From NCBI GenBank assembly GCA_013336035.1, contig JAAXUL010000273.1:1-8935 (forward strand): a DNA stretch of 8,935 nucleotides, in the 5' to 3' direction. Positions within the stretch are counted from its first letter, which is position 1; the number at the start of each line of letters is the position of its first letter. Below, piece after piece: positions 1-7,004 of the stretch. The notes under the pieces are model-generated. The model was given only the letters and a program-made list of their open reading frames with translations. It was not told where the DNA came from and ran no database searches. Position numbers and translations under genes: made by a program. The DNA is from Chloroflexales bacterium (lineage in GTDB: Bacteria > Chloroflexota > Chloroflexia > Chloroflexales > Chloroflexaceae).

Positions 1-448
1 AGCCCGCCGCGATGATGCCGCGCTGCGAGGCCGTGTTGCCGGCGACGTGGCCGATCTCAAACCAGTCCGCCGCCGGCGCCTCGCTGCGGAGGATAGCCTG
101 TAAGAGATGTGGATAGACGCCCCGCCCACGCCAGGGCGTCAACGTGCGGAAGTCCCACAGGGCCCGGCAGCGGGCGGGAAGTTCGTAGCTGATGTCCAGC
201 TCCTCGATCCCGTGCCGCTGCGTCGCAACCCATCCGTAGGCGACCGTCGCATCTTCGAGCCAGGCAAGATAGGCCAAGTGGCCACTCTGAAGGCGTGCGG
301 TGACCCTCCGCGGCGCAAGCTCCGTAAGCTGGGCCAGCAGCGCCACATTCGTACTTGAACTCGCGCGGAAGCCGGGCAGCGCTGGCAGCGGCGGCAGGCC
401 ATCGCGCGGGGACCAGAGATAGCTGTAGCCAAGCACACGATAGGACAC
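1..448 (-). CDS. GNAT-family N-acetyltransferase (3' end outside window)
   Basis: Reading the minus strand from a GTG at 448-446 gives 149 residues without a stop to the window edge. The protein has the GNAT acetyl-CoA-binding motif A at about residues 104-112 (TPWRGRGVYPHLL), where RGRG is the pyrophosphate loop. A motif-B-like segment at about 136-149 (GNTASQRGIIAAG) breaks off where GNAT proteins usually continue with a Phe. GNAT enzymes transfer an acetyl group from acetyl-CoA to an amine; the substrate cannot be read from sequence. The start is well supported: AGGAGG (459-454) lies 5 nt before the GTG, and an in-frame TGA lies a few codons upstream. The gene diverges from the reductase-like gene at 661. 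Two longer minus-strand frames overlap it but give proteins without family features. A TACGAT upstream could be a -10, but no convincing -35 accompanies it. Confidence 0.85.
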   Translation of the reverse strand, partial: MSYRVLGYSYLWSPRDGLPPLPALPGFRASSSTNVALLAQLTELAPRRVTARLQSGHLAYLAWLEDATVAYGWVATQRHGIEELDISYELPARCRALWDFRTLTPWRGRGVYPHLLQAILRSEAPAADWFEIGHVAGNTASQRGIIAAG

Positions 449-660
449 GCCAACCTCCTGCGCGTACCATTGAACCTCGCCGGCTCATCGTAGCAAGTGG
501 TGTTCCGCCTGGAAGCGGGCCGATCGCACGGCCATCCTCGCGCAGTGAGAATACGCGCGCGTTCGGAGGCCCCGAAGGCCGCCATGTTGCTGTCGAGATG
601 GGCTGAGGCTGTCCGGATAGTGTGGTGAGCAGCCTCGCTCACCAGAATAAAGGAGGGAGT
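449..660. other. Divergent intergenic region
   Basis: About 210 nt separate the GNAT gene (minus) from the reductase-like gene (plus). The GNAT ribosome binding site lies at 454-459 and the reductase ribosome binding site at 651-656. A perfect dyad lies at 623-644. I found no promoter with both boxes convincing in either direction, and no coding-like frame. Confidence 0.6.
623..644. promoter_or_regulatory. Perfect 8-bp inverted repeat before the reductase-like gene
   Basis: TGGTGAGC (623-630) and GCTCACCA (637-644) are exact reverse complements separated by 6 nt. The dyad ends 6 nt before the AGGAGG of the gene starting at 661. It could be a DNA operator for a dimeric regulator or a 5'-UTR hairpin placed to affect initiation. 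It lacks the U-run of an intrinsic terminator. The structure is seen directly; its role is inferred. Confidence 0.5.
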
Positions 661-1260
661 ATGCGCAAGATCGTGGTGCTGATGCACCTGACGCTGGACG
701 GCGTGATGCAGGCGCCAGGGAGGCCCGATGAGGATGTTCGTGGCGGCTTTCCCCACGGTGGCTGGGCGCGGCCCCGCGGCGATGCGATGGGCGCGGTGGA
801 CACAGGCATAGCGCCAGATGGGGCCTTGCTTCTGGGGCGGCGGACCTACGAGGACTTCTTCGCCTTCTGGCCCAACCAGACCGACAACCCCTTCACGGCG
901 AGGCTCAACGCGATGCAGAAGTATGTGGCCTCCACCACACTTCAGGAGCCGCTCCCATGGCACAACTCGACCCTGCTTGCGGGCGACGCGGCGGAGGCGG
1001 TGTCTCGGCTTAAGGCCGAGCCGGGCCCCGATCTCCTCATCATGGGCAGCGGCGTGCTCGTCCAGGCGCTCATGCGGCACAACCTCATCGACCGCTATAT
1101 GCTGCTCATCCACCCGCTCGTCCTGGGGACGGGCCGGCGGCTCTTTGAGGCGGGCAGCCCAACGACCGAGCTCAGACTCGTTGATAGCAGCACGACAACC
1201 TCCGGTGTGATCAGTGCTACCTACCACCTGGCCGAACCAACCGCACCGGCTACCGCCTGA
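661..1260 (+). CDS. Dihydrofolate reductase / RibD C-terminal domain family protein
   Basis: A 199-residue soluble protein of the RibD_C/DHFR-like fold (the YyaP/YwjB type of small stand-alone reductases). It shows the N-terminal strand and loop TLDGVMQAPG (11-20), LLLGRRTYEDFFAFW (56-70), the LNAMQKYVAST segment (82-92), and the nucleotide-binding region LLIMGSGVLVQALMRHNLID (125-144) followed by HPLVLGTGRRLF (151-162). Family members bind NADPH and are presumed reductases, but the physiological substrate is generally unknown, so neither folate nor riboflavin synthesis should be assumed. The ATG at 661 is chosen over an in-frame GTG at 622 because AGGAGG (651-656) sits 4 nt before it and the family motif starts immediately. 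The length is normal for the family. A dyad at 623-644 may control it. The membrane protein gene follows 36 nt downstream. Confidence 0.88.
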   Translation: MRKIVVLMHLTLDGVMQAPGRPDEDVRGGFPHGGWARPRGDAMGAVDTGIAPDGALLLGRRTYEDFFAFWPNQTDNPFTARLNAMQKYVASTTLQEPLPWHNSTLLAGDAAEAVSRLKAEPGPDLLIMGSGVLVQALMRHNLIDRYMLLIHPLVLGTGRRLFEAGSPTTELRLVDSSTTTSGVISATYHLAEPTAPATA

Positions 1261-1296
1261 GGGGGCGCGACCCGATGGCACAGGCTACAAGAAGCC

Positions 1297-1854
1297 TTGT
1301 TTTACCTGCTTGACATCATCATTGCCCTGGCCATCCCGCTGACGCTCATCGCCTTGCGGCGAGCGGGGCGGCTCTCGACACGCCTGTGGCGCGTGTTCTG
1401 GCTCGGCACGCTCCTCGGCCTCACCTGGGAGCTACCATTCTACTTCCTGGGGCCAGAGTATCAGGCCGCCCCGCTCTTCGTGCTCCTGGGGCCCTGGCCG
1501 CTGCCGCCCATCCTTCAGCCGCTGATCCACACTCTCTGGGATGGGGGCATCTTCGTGGTCGGCTTGATCGTCGTCGGCTTGCTCTGCCCGGCGCCCACGT
1601 TTGACCGCTTCCGCTGGCGTGAGCTGCTGGTGCTTGTGGCCTGGGGCGTTAGCTCGGCCGCCATCGTCGAGGTGCTTGGCAGCCGGGGCGGGTGGGCCTA
1701 CGTGCCCCGCTGGTGGAACCCCGCCCTCTTTATGGCCGGGGGCACGCCCGTCACACTGCTGCCGATCGCGGTCTGGGCTGTGGCGCCGACGCTGCTCTAT
1801 ATCGCCCTCCTTGCGACCTCCAGGCGGACACACACCCCGCAGCTGACGATCTGA
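1297..1854 (+). CDS. Five-helix integral membrane protein, family not recognised
   Basis: A 185-residue hydrophobic protein. Likely membrane segments lie at about residues 3-20, 31-52, 75-96, 109-127 and 150-173. Polar and aromatic residues sit within or beside the helices: WELPFYFLGP (44-53), HTLWDGG (78-84), Glu125 and RWWNP (138-142). They could form an active or binding site, but I cannot assign a family. The start is uncertain. TTG at 1297 is the only usual start codon in this frame between the TGA of the preceding gene (1258-1260) and the first helix, and its ribosome binding site (AAGAAG, about 1290) is weak. An ATG at 1275 is in another frame and stops after 12 codons. The gene lies in the same direction as the reductase-like gene and close behind it, so co-transcription is likely. 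Confidence 0.7.
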   Translation: MFYLLDIIIALAIPLTLIALRRAGRLSTRLWRVFWLGTLLGLTWELPFYFLGPEYQAAPLFVLLGPWPLPPILQPLIHTLWDGGIFVVGLIVVGLLCPAPTFDRFRWRELLVLVAWGVSSAAIVEVLGSRGGWAYVPRWWNPALFMAGGTPVTLLPIAVWAVAPTLLYIALLATSRRTHTPQLTI

Positions 1855-1887
1855 TATCCGCTGGCGCGCAGCCCGTCGTGCTCGCGC

Positions 1888-1971
1888 ATGCTGGCAGTCG
1901 ACGGCGCCCCCCTGGCCGACATCACCGCCCTGACCCGGCCGCTCCTGGTGCTGCGCGGCGGGCACGCGGTA
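1888..1971 (+). pseudogene. Relic of an amidohydrolase C-terminus
   Basis: About 28 codons in the plus frame read as the closing segment of amidohydrolases: AVDGAPLADITALTRPLLVL (residues 3-22), then RGGHAV. It matches the usual pattern of D-x-D-G-[DNA]-P-L-A-D-I-x-x-L followed by LV[LV]xGGxxV. The upstream part of this frame (about 1861-1887) does not continue into an amidohydrolase, and downstream it runs into the antisense of the kinase gene, so only the tail is left. It lies in the 141-nt convergent gap between the membrane protein and the kinase. The match is from memory of the family, not from a search. Confidence 0.45.
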
Positions 1972-1995
1972 GGGCATCGATGCTCCGCGCGCTTA

Positions 1996-4900
1996 TCACG
2001 CACCGCCGGGTGTGGCAACCAGGGGGAGCGTGAGGGTGAAGGTGCTCCCCTCGCCCGCCGCGCTCGCCACCGTGATCGTGCCCCCGTGGAGGGTGACGAT
2101 CTCCTGCACGACGAACAAGCCGATCCCCACCCCGCTGATCGTGTCGGCGCTGACATTCCCGGCGCGATAGAAGCGCTCGAAGATATGCGGCACATCTGCG
2201 GCTGGGATGCCGATGCCCTCGTCGCGCACCGCGACCTGCACGGTGTCGGCATCAGCCGTGACCGTCACCGTCACGGTGTCGCCGTCGGGGCTATACTTGA
2301 TCGCGTTCCCCAGCAGGTTGTGCAGCGCTTGCTCGAGCCGTAGGGCGTCCCCATACACCCAGAGCGGCCCCTCCGCGCCAGCGACGACGATCTGATGCGG
2401 GGCCAGGCCCTGGGCAGCCGTGACCGTCTCGCGGAGCAGGGCGGTGAGCTCCAACGGCGCGCACGCTAGCTGCAGGCGGCCCTGGTCGATCCGGCTCACA
2501 TCCAAGATCGTGGTGATCATGCGGCTGAGCCGCTCCGCGTGGGTGATGATCTGCTCCAGGCTGCGCTGATCGCGCTGGTTCAGCGTGCCGGCGCGGGCGG
2601 CCCGGCGCTGAAAGAGCTGCGCGTGGCCCAGCACCGAGGTCAGCGGTGTCCGCAGCTCGTGAGAGGCGACAGAGAGGAACTGCTCGCGCAGGAGCACCGC
2701 TTCCTGGAGCGAGGCAAACAGCTGGCTGCGCTCTAGCGCCTGCGCGGCCTGGTCGGCCAGCATGCGCAAGAAGCCCTGCTCGCCCGCGTCAAATGCCAGT
2801 GGTTGCGCAAAGGTGAAGGTGATCACGCCCAGCACCCGGTCCTCGAACAGGAGCGGCAGGCTGACGGCCGCCTCGGCGACCAGCTGGCGAATCTGCGCCT
2901 CCAGATGGGGGTACTGCCGAATGTAGTCTGCCTGCGAGCGAAGCCAGACCGGCCGGGCGGTGCGCACGGCATGAGCGGCCGGGACCGGGGTGGCCAGGGA
3001 AATGGTCTGGTACTGCGCAAGCTGGGAGTCCGTGAACCCGCTCGCGCTGGCGAGCGTCAGGGTCTCGCCAGCCAGGACGAAGAAGGTACCCGTGTGGGCC
3101 ACCAGGGCCGGGTCGGCGTCGGCCCCGCCCATCACGCCGACCCCGTGGTGGAGCACCGCGGCGTACACCTCGGCCGGGGTGGCCGCGCGGCTCAACGCGG
3201 CAGTCACGGCCTGGAGCCGCTCACTGCGCTCCCGGGCCCGATACTCGGCCTCGAACAGCCGCGCCCGCTCGTAGGCCACCGCCGCCCGATCAGCCAGGGT
3301 CAGGGTGAAAGTCCGCTCGCCCGCGTCCCAGAGGCGGGGCTCGGCAAAGGTGACCGTCAGCACCCCAAACAGCTCGTCGCCCCGGCGCAGGGGCAGGTGC
3401 GCGCTGGCCTGGGACGGCGCGCCGATCACGCTCGCGGCCCAGTCGGGGTAACGCTGGATGAACTCTTGCGCGTCGCGGATGAACACGGGGCTGCCGCTGC
3501 GGACGGCCTCGTTGGCCGGATGCGATGTCTGGAAAGATAGGACCCTGGCCTGGCGGAGGGCAACGGCTTCGAGGGGCGCGCCACGCACCTCGTCCTCTAA
3601 TACCAGGCCCTCCGGGGTGACCTTCCGGATGCCAATCCGGTCCGCCCCAAGGGCGCGCACCACCTCGTCCAGGATGACCCGGCGCACCTCTGGAAGGGTC
3701 TCGGTCGCGGCGAAGCTCGCGGTCACCTCCTGGAGCCGCTGCAGACGCTCCTCGACCTGCCGGCGCGTGGTGATATCACGGATGATCGCCCACATGCCGG
3801 CGGGCTGCCCCTGATCGTCGTGGGTCAACACCGTGCGCAGCTCAATCGGGACGATGGTCCCGTCCTTGCGACGGTACTCTTTCTCGTACACCGCCGAGTA
3901 CCCCTGCGGCAGGATCTCCTCCTGCACGATGCGCGCTTCCGCGGCGTGCCACTGCGCTGGCGTGATGTCCTCATAGGTGAGCTGAGCTAGCTCCTCACCG
4001 CTATAGCCGAGCAGCTCCTGAAAGCTGCGGTTGTGCTGACGGATCGTCCCCTGCATATCCACGCTGACAAAGGCGTCGCGCATGCTCTCGTAGAGGGTCC
4101 GAAACGCCCGCTCCGAGTGCCGCAGCGCCTCCTCGGTCGCCTTGCGTACGCTGATGTCGGTCATGACGATCACGACTCGCCAGTCTGCAAACGTGACTGG
4201 CACCGCGCTGACCATGGCCCAGCGCACCCGGCCCGCGTCGGTCACGACGCCGATCTCGACCTGGTCAATCGCCCGCTGCTCGGCCAGCGCGCGGACGCAA
4301 GGAAACTCCTCTAGCGGCATCGGCGCGCCGTCCGGGCGGAGGTAGCTGCGGCCCTGGTGGATCCCCTCGAGCAGCGCCTCGTGGTCCAGGTCGAGCAGCT
4401 GCGCCAGGGCCGGGTTCGCGAAGGCGACCCGGCGCTCGGCATCTAGCATGAAGACTCCGACGGGGAGGATCTCCACCAGCGTGCGCAGCTTGCGCTCGCT
4501 CTCGCGGAGTGCGTCTTCCATCTGTTTGCGCGCCGTGATGTCAAGCCGTGTTGAGAGCAGATGCGCGACGCCATCGATCGTGATCGGCTCGACCGACAGC
4601 AGGATGATCCGCTCCACGCCGGCCCGGGTCCGCATCGTCATCTCGCAGGTCGCCCCGGACCCTTCGGCCAGCAAGCGCTGGATAATGTCGCTGCGATCAT
4701 CTAGGCTGGCAAAGATCTGGAGCGCAACCGTGGTCTGGCCCAGCACCTCGTCCTCGCGATAGCCATACAGATTCAGGAATGCGCTGTTCACCGCTACCAG
4801 CGTGCTGTCATCCCAGCGCGAGATGCTCATCGCGATCGGGCTCCCGTGAAAGGCTGCCGTGAAGCACGCTTCGGAGCGGCCCAGGGCGGCTTCGGCCTGG

Positions 4901-5847
4901 GTGCGCGCGGTGATGTCAATCGAACTGGAGAGCAGCGTGGTGCCTACGCCCTGGGCATCGGTGAGCACCTGGTCGGCGATGAAGAAGGTGCGCCTCCCGG
5001 CCACGAGGTCGAAGGTCGCCTCATACTCCGCGCTGTCCCGCGCCGCAATGAAGCGGCGGTTCCGCTCCAGGTAGGTCTGGGCGACGTCAGGCGGGAGCAG
5101 ATCGTGGAGGGCTTTCCCGATCACCTCGGGCGGGGTCAGCCCAAACATGGCGGCGGCGCGCTGATTGGCGAAGCGGAAGCGGCCCTCGGTGTCCATCAGC
5201 GTCACCCCGGCGACGAGCTTGTCCAGGATGGTGCGCAGCTGCTGCTCGGTGGTCGTGCTGCCCTCCTCGGCCTGGCGGCGCGCGACTAGCGCGGCGATGA
5301 GCGTGGCCAGGCGGTAGGCCAGGGGGACGAGGTCCGCGTCGAGCGGGATGGCGCTGGGATGGGCCAACGTGAGCGTGCCGAGCACGCGCGCGGTGACGGG
5401 CAGGGGCACGCAGACCACGGTCTGGGCGCCAAGCTGGCGGAGCACTGTATCGGCCTCCTCAGGCCGGTGCTGGGCGTGAGGCTCGATCGCCGCCTGGCCG
5501 CTGCGGGCGACGCCGCCGGAGATGGTCTGGGCCACGGGGACGCGCAAGCCAGCCTGGTCGGTGGAGAGGGTGATCCCGGTCGCCGCGACAAGCTCCATGA
5601 GCTGGCGGGCCTCGTCGTAGAATTCGATGGCGACGATAGGAAAGCCGGTCGCGGCGCTCACCGCCTGCACGACCTCCTCCAGCGCCACTCTGAGCGGCTG
5701 CTCGCGCAGCCCGAGCGCGGCGATCCGGTGCAGCGCGTCAATCTCCCGCTGACAGACCTGGACGGCCCGCTCCGCCGCGACCAGGCGTGTCTGGAGCATG
5801 CGCATCACCCTCCCGCCAGAGGTGCGTGTTCGGCGCTTCGTGGGCAT
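1996..5847 (-). CDS. Multi-sensor (GAF-PAS-PAS-PAS-PAS-GAF-GAF) hybrid-less histidine kinase
   Basis: A 1283-residue cytoplasmic sensor kinase without membrane segments or signal peptide. Order: short coiled N-terminus (about 15-40); GAF1 (40-190); PAS1 (200-318); PAS2 (325-445); PAS3 (450-572); PAS4 (577-695, with a typical PAC end RRKDGTIVPIELRTVL); GAF2 (700-865); GAF3 (875-1045); HisKA (about 1052-1120) with the phospho-acceptor in SHELRTPL, His1063; and HATPase_c (about 1165-1275) with N box NAIKYSP (Asn1181), G1 box DEGIGIP (Asp1209), FERFY and the GVGIGL box. All kinase boxes are intact, so it should autophosphorylate. There is no receiver or effector domain and no response regulator in the window, so its partner is encoded elsewhere. 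No GAF cysteine is placed for bilin binding; ligands are unknown. The ATG at 5847-5845 is chosen because GGAGG (5857-5853) precedes it by 5 nt. A TTG extension to 5925 would read through the antisense of the TnpB relic. Confidence 0.93.
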   Translation of the reverse strand: MPTKRRTRTSGGRVMRMLQTRLVAAERAVQVCQREIDALHRIAALGLREQPLRVALEEVVQAVSAATGFPIVAIEFYDEARQLMELVAATGITLSTDQAGLRVPVAQTISGGVARSGQAAIEPHAQHRPEEADTVLRQLGAQTVVCVPLPVTARVLGTLTLAHPSAIPLDADLVPLAYRLATLIAALVARRQAEEGSTTTEQQLRTILDKLVAGVTLMDTEGRFRFANQRAAAMFGLTPPEVIGKALHDLLPPDVAQTYLERNRRFIAARDSAEYEATFDLVAGRRTFFIADQVLTDAQGVGTTLLSSSIDITARTQAEAALGRSEACFTAAFHGSPIAMSISRWDDSTLVAVNSAFLNLYGYREDEVLGQTTVALQIFASLDDRSDIIQRLLAEGSGATCEMTMRTRAGVERIILLSVEPITIDGVAHLLSTRLDITARKQMEDALRESERKLRTLVEILPVGVFMLDAERRVAFANPALAQLLDLDHEALLEGIHQGRSYLRPDGAPMPLEEFPCVRALAEQRAIDQVEIGVVTDAGRVRWAMVSAVPVTFADWRVVIVMTDISVRKATEEALRHSERAFRTLYESMRDAFVSVDMQGTIRQHNRSFQELLGYSGEELAQLTYEDITPAQWHAAEARIVQEEILPQGYSAVYEKEYRRKDGTIVPIELRTVLTHDDQGQPAGMWAIIRDITTRRQVEERLQRLQEVTASFAATETLPEVRRVILDEVVRALGADRIGIRKVTPEGLVLEDEVRGAPLEAVALRQARVLSFQTSHPANEAVRSGSPVFIRDAQEFIQRYPDWAASVIGAPSQASAHLPLRRGDELFGVLTVTFAEPRLWDAGERTFTLTLADRAAVAYERARLFEAEYRARERSERLQAVTAALSRAATPAEVYAAVLHHGVGVMGGADADPALVAHTGTFFVLAGETLTLASASGFTDSQLAQYQTISLATPVPAAHAVRTARPVWLRSQADYIRQYPHLEAQIRQLVAEAAVSLPLLFEDRVLGVITFTFAQPLAFDAGEQGFLRMLADQAAQALERSQLFASLQEAVLLREQFLSVASHELRTPLTSVLGHAQLFQRRAARAGTLNQRDQRSLEQIITHAERLSRMITTILDVSRIDQGRLQLACAPLELTALLRETVTAAQGLAPHQIVVAGAEGPLWVYGDALRLEQALHNLLGNAIKYSPDGDTVTVTVTADADTVQVAVRDEGIGIPAADVPHIFERFYRAGNVSADTISGVGIGLFVVQEIVTLHGGTITVASAAGEGSTFTLTLPLVATPGGA

Positions 5848-6699
5848 GGGGACCTCCCTCCCGGATCGGTTTGAGCACTCTGACCCGCGCTTTGCGGCAT
5901 TGGATGCGGCGGCGTTTGCCTCCAAAAACCTGTATAACGTCGCGCTCTATACCACCCGACAGGCCTACATCTTCCGGGGCGAGATCATCACCTACCCCCG
6001 GCTGGCAAAAGAACTTCGCACCACGAGACCTACCGAGCGCTTCCCGCAAAAGTGAGCCAGTGGGTGGTGAAGCAGGTCTGCGCGGTCTGGGACAGCTTCT
6101 TCGCCGCACGCGCCGCCTATGCCCGCGACCCCTCCCGCTTTGTCGGTCGCCCGAAGCTGCCGCACTACAAGGCGAAGGACGGGCGCAATCTGCTCACCTA
6201 CACCATCCAAGCCATCAGCCGCGTGGCGCTGCGTCGGGGTGTTGTCATACCCTCCAGGCTGGAGGTGGAGCTCCCGACGAAGCAGGCCCGCATTGCCCAG
6301 GTGCGCGTGGTGCCCCGAGGTAGCCATTACGCCGTGGAGGTGGTCTATGCACAGGATATCACACCCGCCGACGTGAACCCCGCGTGGTCAGCAGGCGTCG
6401 CTCTGGGGGTCAGCAATCTGGTGGCGATAGCGACTTCCAAGCTCACCCACGATGAGGCATACACCAGCAAGTGCAGCTTCTTTGATGGGGAGCCGGTGGG
6501 CAAGCGCAGCACCTATGCGGGCAAGCGCCTCCATCGGGGCCTCTTTCGTACCGCCAGCGGGCGGCTGGTCAATGCCGACATCAACGCGGCCTATAACCAG
6601 ATCGCGAACGTAGCGCCTGATGCCTTCGGGCCAGGGCGTAGGGGCTGTGTAGTGCAGCCCGGCAGGATTGCCCTGCCGAACCATCAGGCCGTGCGATAA
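5846..6699 (+). pseudogene. tnpB: Degenerate TnpB (IS200/IS605-family OrfB), frameshifted, RuvC-dead, internally deleted
   Basis: TnpB is the transposon-encoded RNA-guided nuclease. Two frames make up one protein. Frame one (to 6055) carries DPRFAALDAAAFASKNLYN and YPRLAKEL. Frame two picks up before its first start codon with HHETYRALPAKVSQWVV, then GRPKLPHYK. Adding one base near 6018-6020 would join them as LAKELR-HHETYRALPAK, so a 1-nt deletion is the simplest cause. In RuvC-I the motif reads GVALGVSNLVAIATS; the usual GIDLG aspartate is Ala (codon GCT at 6400-6402, one change from GAT). Right after it (about 6436-6450) the sequence jumps to the C-terminal part YTSKCSFFDGEP, YAGKR and NADINAAYN, losing roughly 130-150 residues including the RuvC-II Glu; the RuvC-III Asp (6577-6579) is kept. 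The restored length is about 285 residues against roughly 400 normally. No TnpA and no recognisable IS ends flank it. The exact N-terminus is unclear. Confidence 0.88.
5853..5861 (-). promoter_or_regulatory. Ribosome binding site that fixes the kinase start
   Basis: On the minus strand GGGAGGGAGG-like sequence ends 5 nt before ATG 5847. It rules in the 1283-residue form over an upstream TTG start at 5925. It lies inside the plus-strand frame of the TnpB relic, so the kinase translation signal and the transposon-derived sequence overlap or abut here. Confidence 0.7.
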
Positions 6700-6951
6700 A
6701 ACGCGAGGCTTTCGGATACTATAACGCTACCCTGCCGAACGGCTTATGGGGATAGCGCCACGGCTGCGGTTTGCGTCCTGGGCGGGCGGCAGGGCCGGGG
6801 GCCGCGCTGAGCCACGCCGGGGGCGGTACCCCTAGTCACACTGACCGCCGACGCGCAGCCCGGCCCAAGCAAACCCGAGAGCTGCGCCAGCTCAAGCCAC
6901 CGCCACTCCGCAACCTCGCCGCGGCAGCGTCGGTCGCGGCCCATGGATACT
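6700..6951. other. Non-coding stretch after the TnpB relic
   Basis: No frame on either strand resembles a protein; short open frames here are rich in Arg, Pro and Ala, as expected from GC-rich non-coding DNA. An 11-bp sequence CCCTGCCGAAC from the last TnpB codons (6671-6681) recurs at 6730-6740. The first 50 nt are relatively A/T-rich (TACTATAACG near 6717-6726). I do not see the hairpin and cleavage motif expected at an intact IS200/IS605 right end, so that end appears lost or diverged. Confidence 0.5.
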
Positions 6952-7004
6952 AGTACTCCGTCCGAGCCCCTCCCAATCTGCTAAAACAGCTCGGACGCTG
7001 TACT
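6952..7004. repeat. Long imperfect inverted repeat (hairpin)
   Basis: CGTCCGAGC (6959-6967) and GCTCGGACG (6989-6997) are perfect reverse complements around a 21-nt loop. Beyond a 2x2 mismatch, AGTAC (6952-6956) pairs with GTACT (7000-7004). That makes 14 pairs in all. The outer right arm is shared with another inverted repeat that brackets the tandem array (7000-7006 with 7071-7077), so the two structures are mutually exclusive. No T-run follows, so it is not an ordinary intrinsic terminator. It may be a transposon end or a recombination site; this is inference. Confidence 0.6.

Noticed and set aside
623..644. Intrinsic terminator
   Set aside because: The hairpin is followed by GAATAAAGGAGG rather than a T-run on either useful strand, and no gene ends just before it.
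622..660. GTG start for the reductase-like protein
   Set aside because: The extra 13 residues encode the dyad and the AGGAGG of the real ATG at 661.
40..1045. Phytochrome-type bilin-binding GAF domain in the kinase
   Set aside because: No cysteine or PHY-domain arrangement typical of bilin attachment; Cys146 lies in a core strand of GAF1. Positions given are residues of the kinase.
139..1281. 380-codon minus-strand open frame over the GNAT and reductase-like genes
   Set aside because: It is antisense to a clear RibD_C-family gene and out of frame with the GNAT gene; composition is Arg-rich with no motifs, as in GC-rich shadow frames.
1275..1313. 12-codon leader peptide starting at ATG 1275
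   Set aside because: No ribosome binding site, no attenuator-like structure and no regulatory codon run; chance ORF.
2803..3540. 245-codon plus-strand frame inside the kinase gene
   Set aside because: Antisense to intact GAF domains, low-complexity composition, no family features.
5848..5925. TTG start extending the kinase by 26 residues
   Set aside because: The extension is antisense to recognisable TnpB codons and has no ribosome binding site, while ATG 5847 has GGAGG at ideal spacing.
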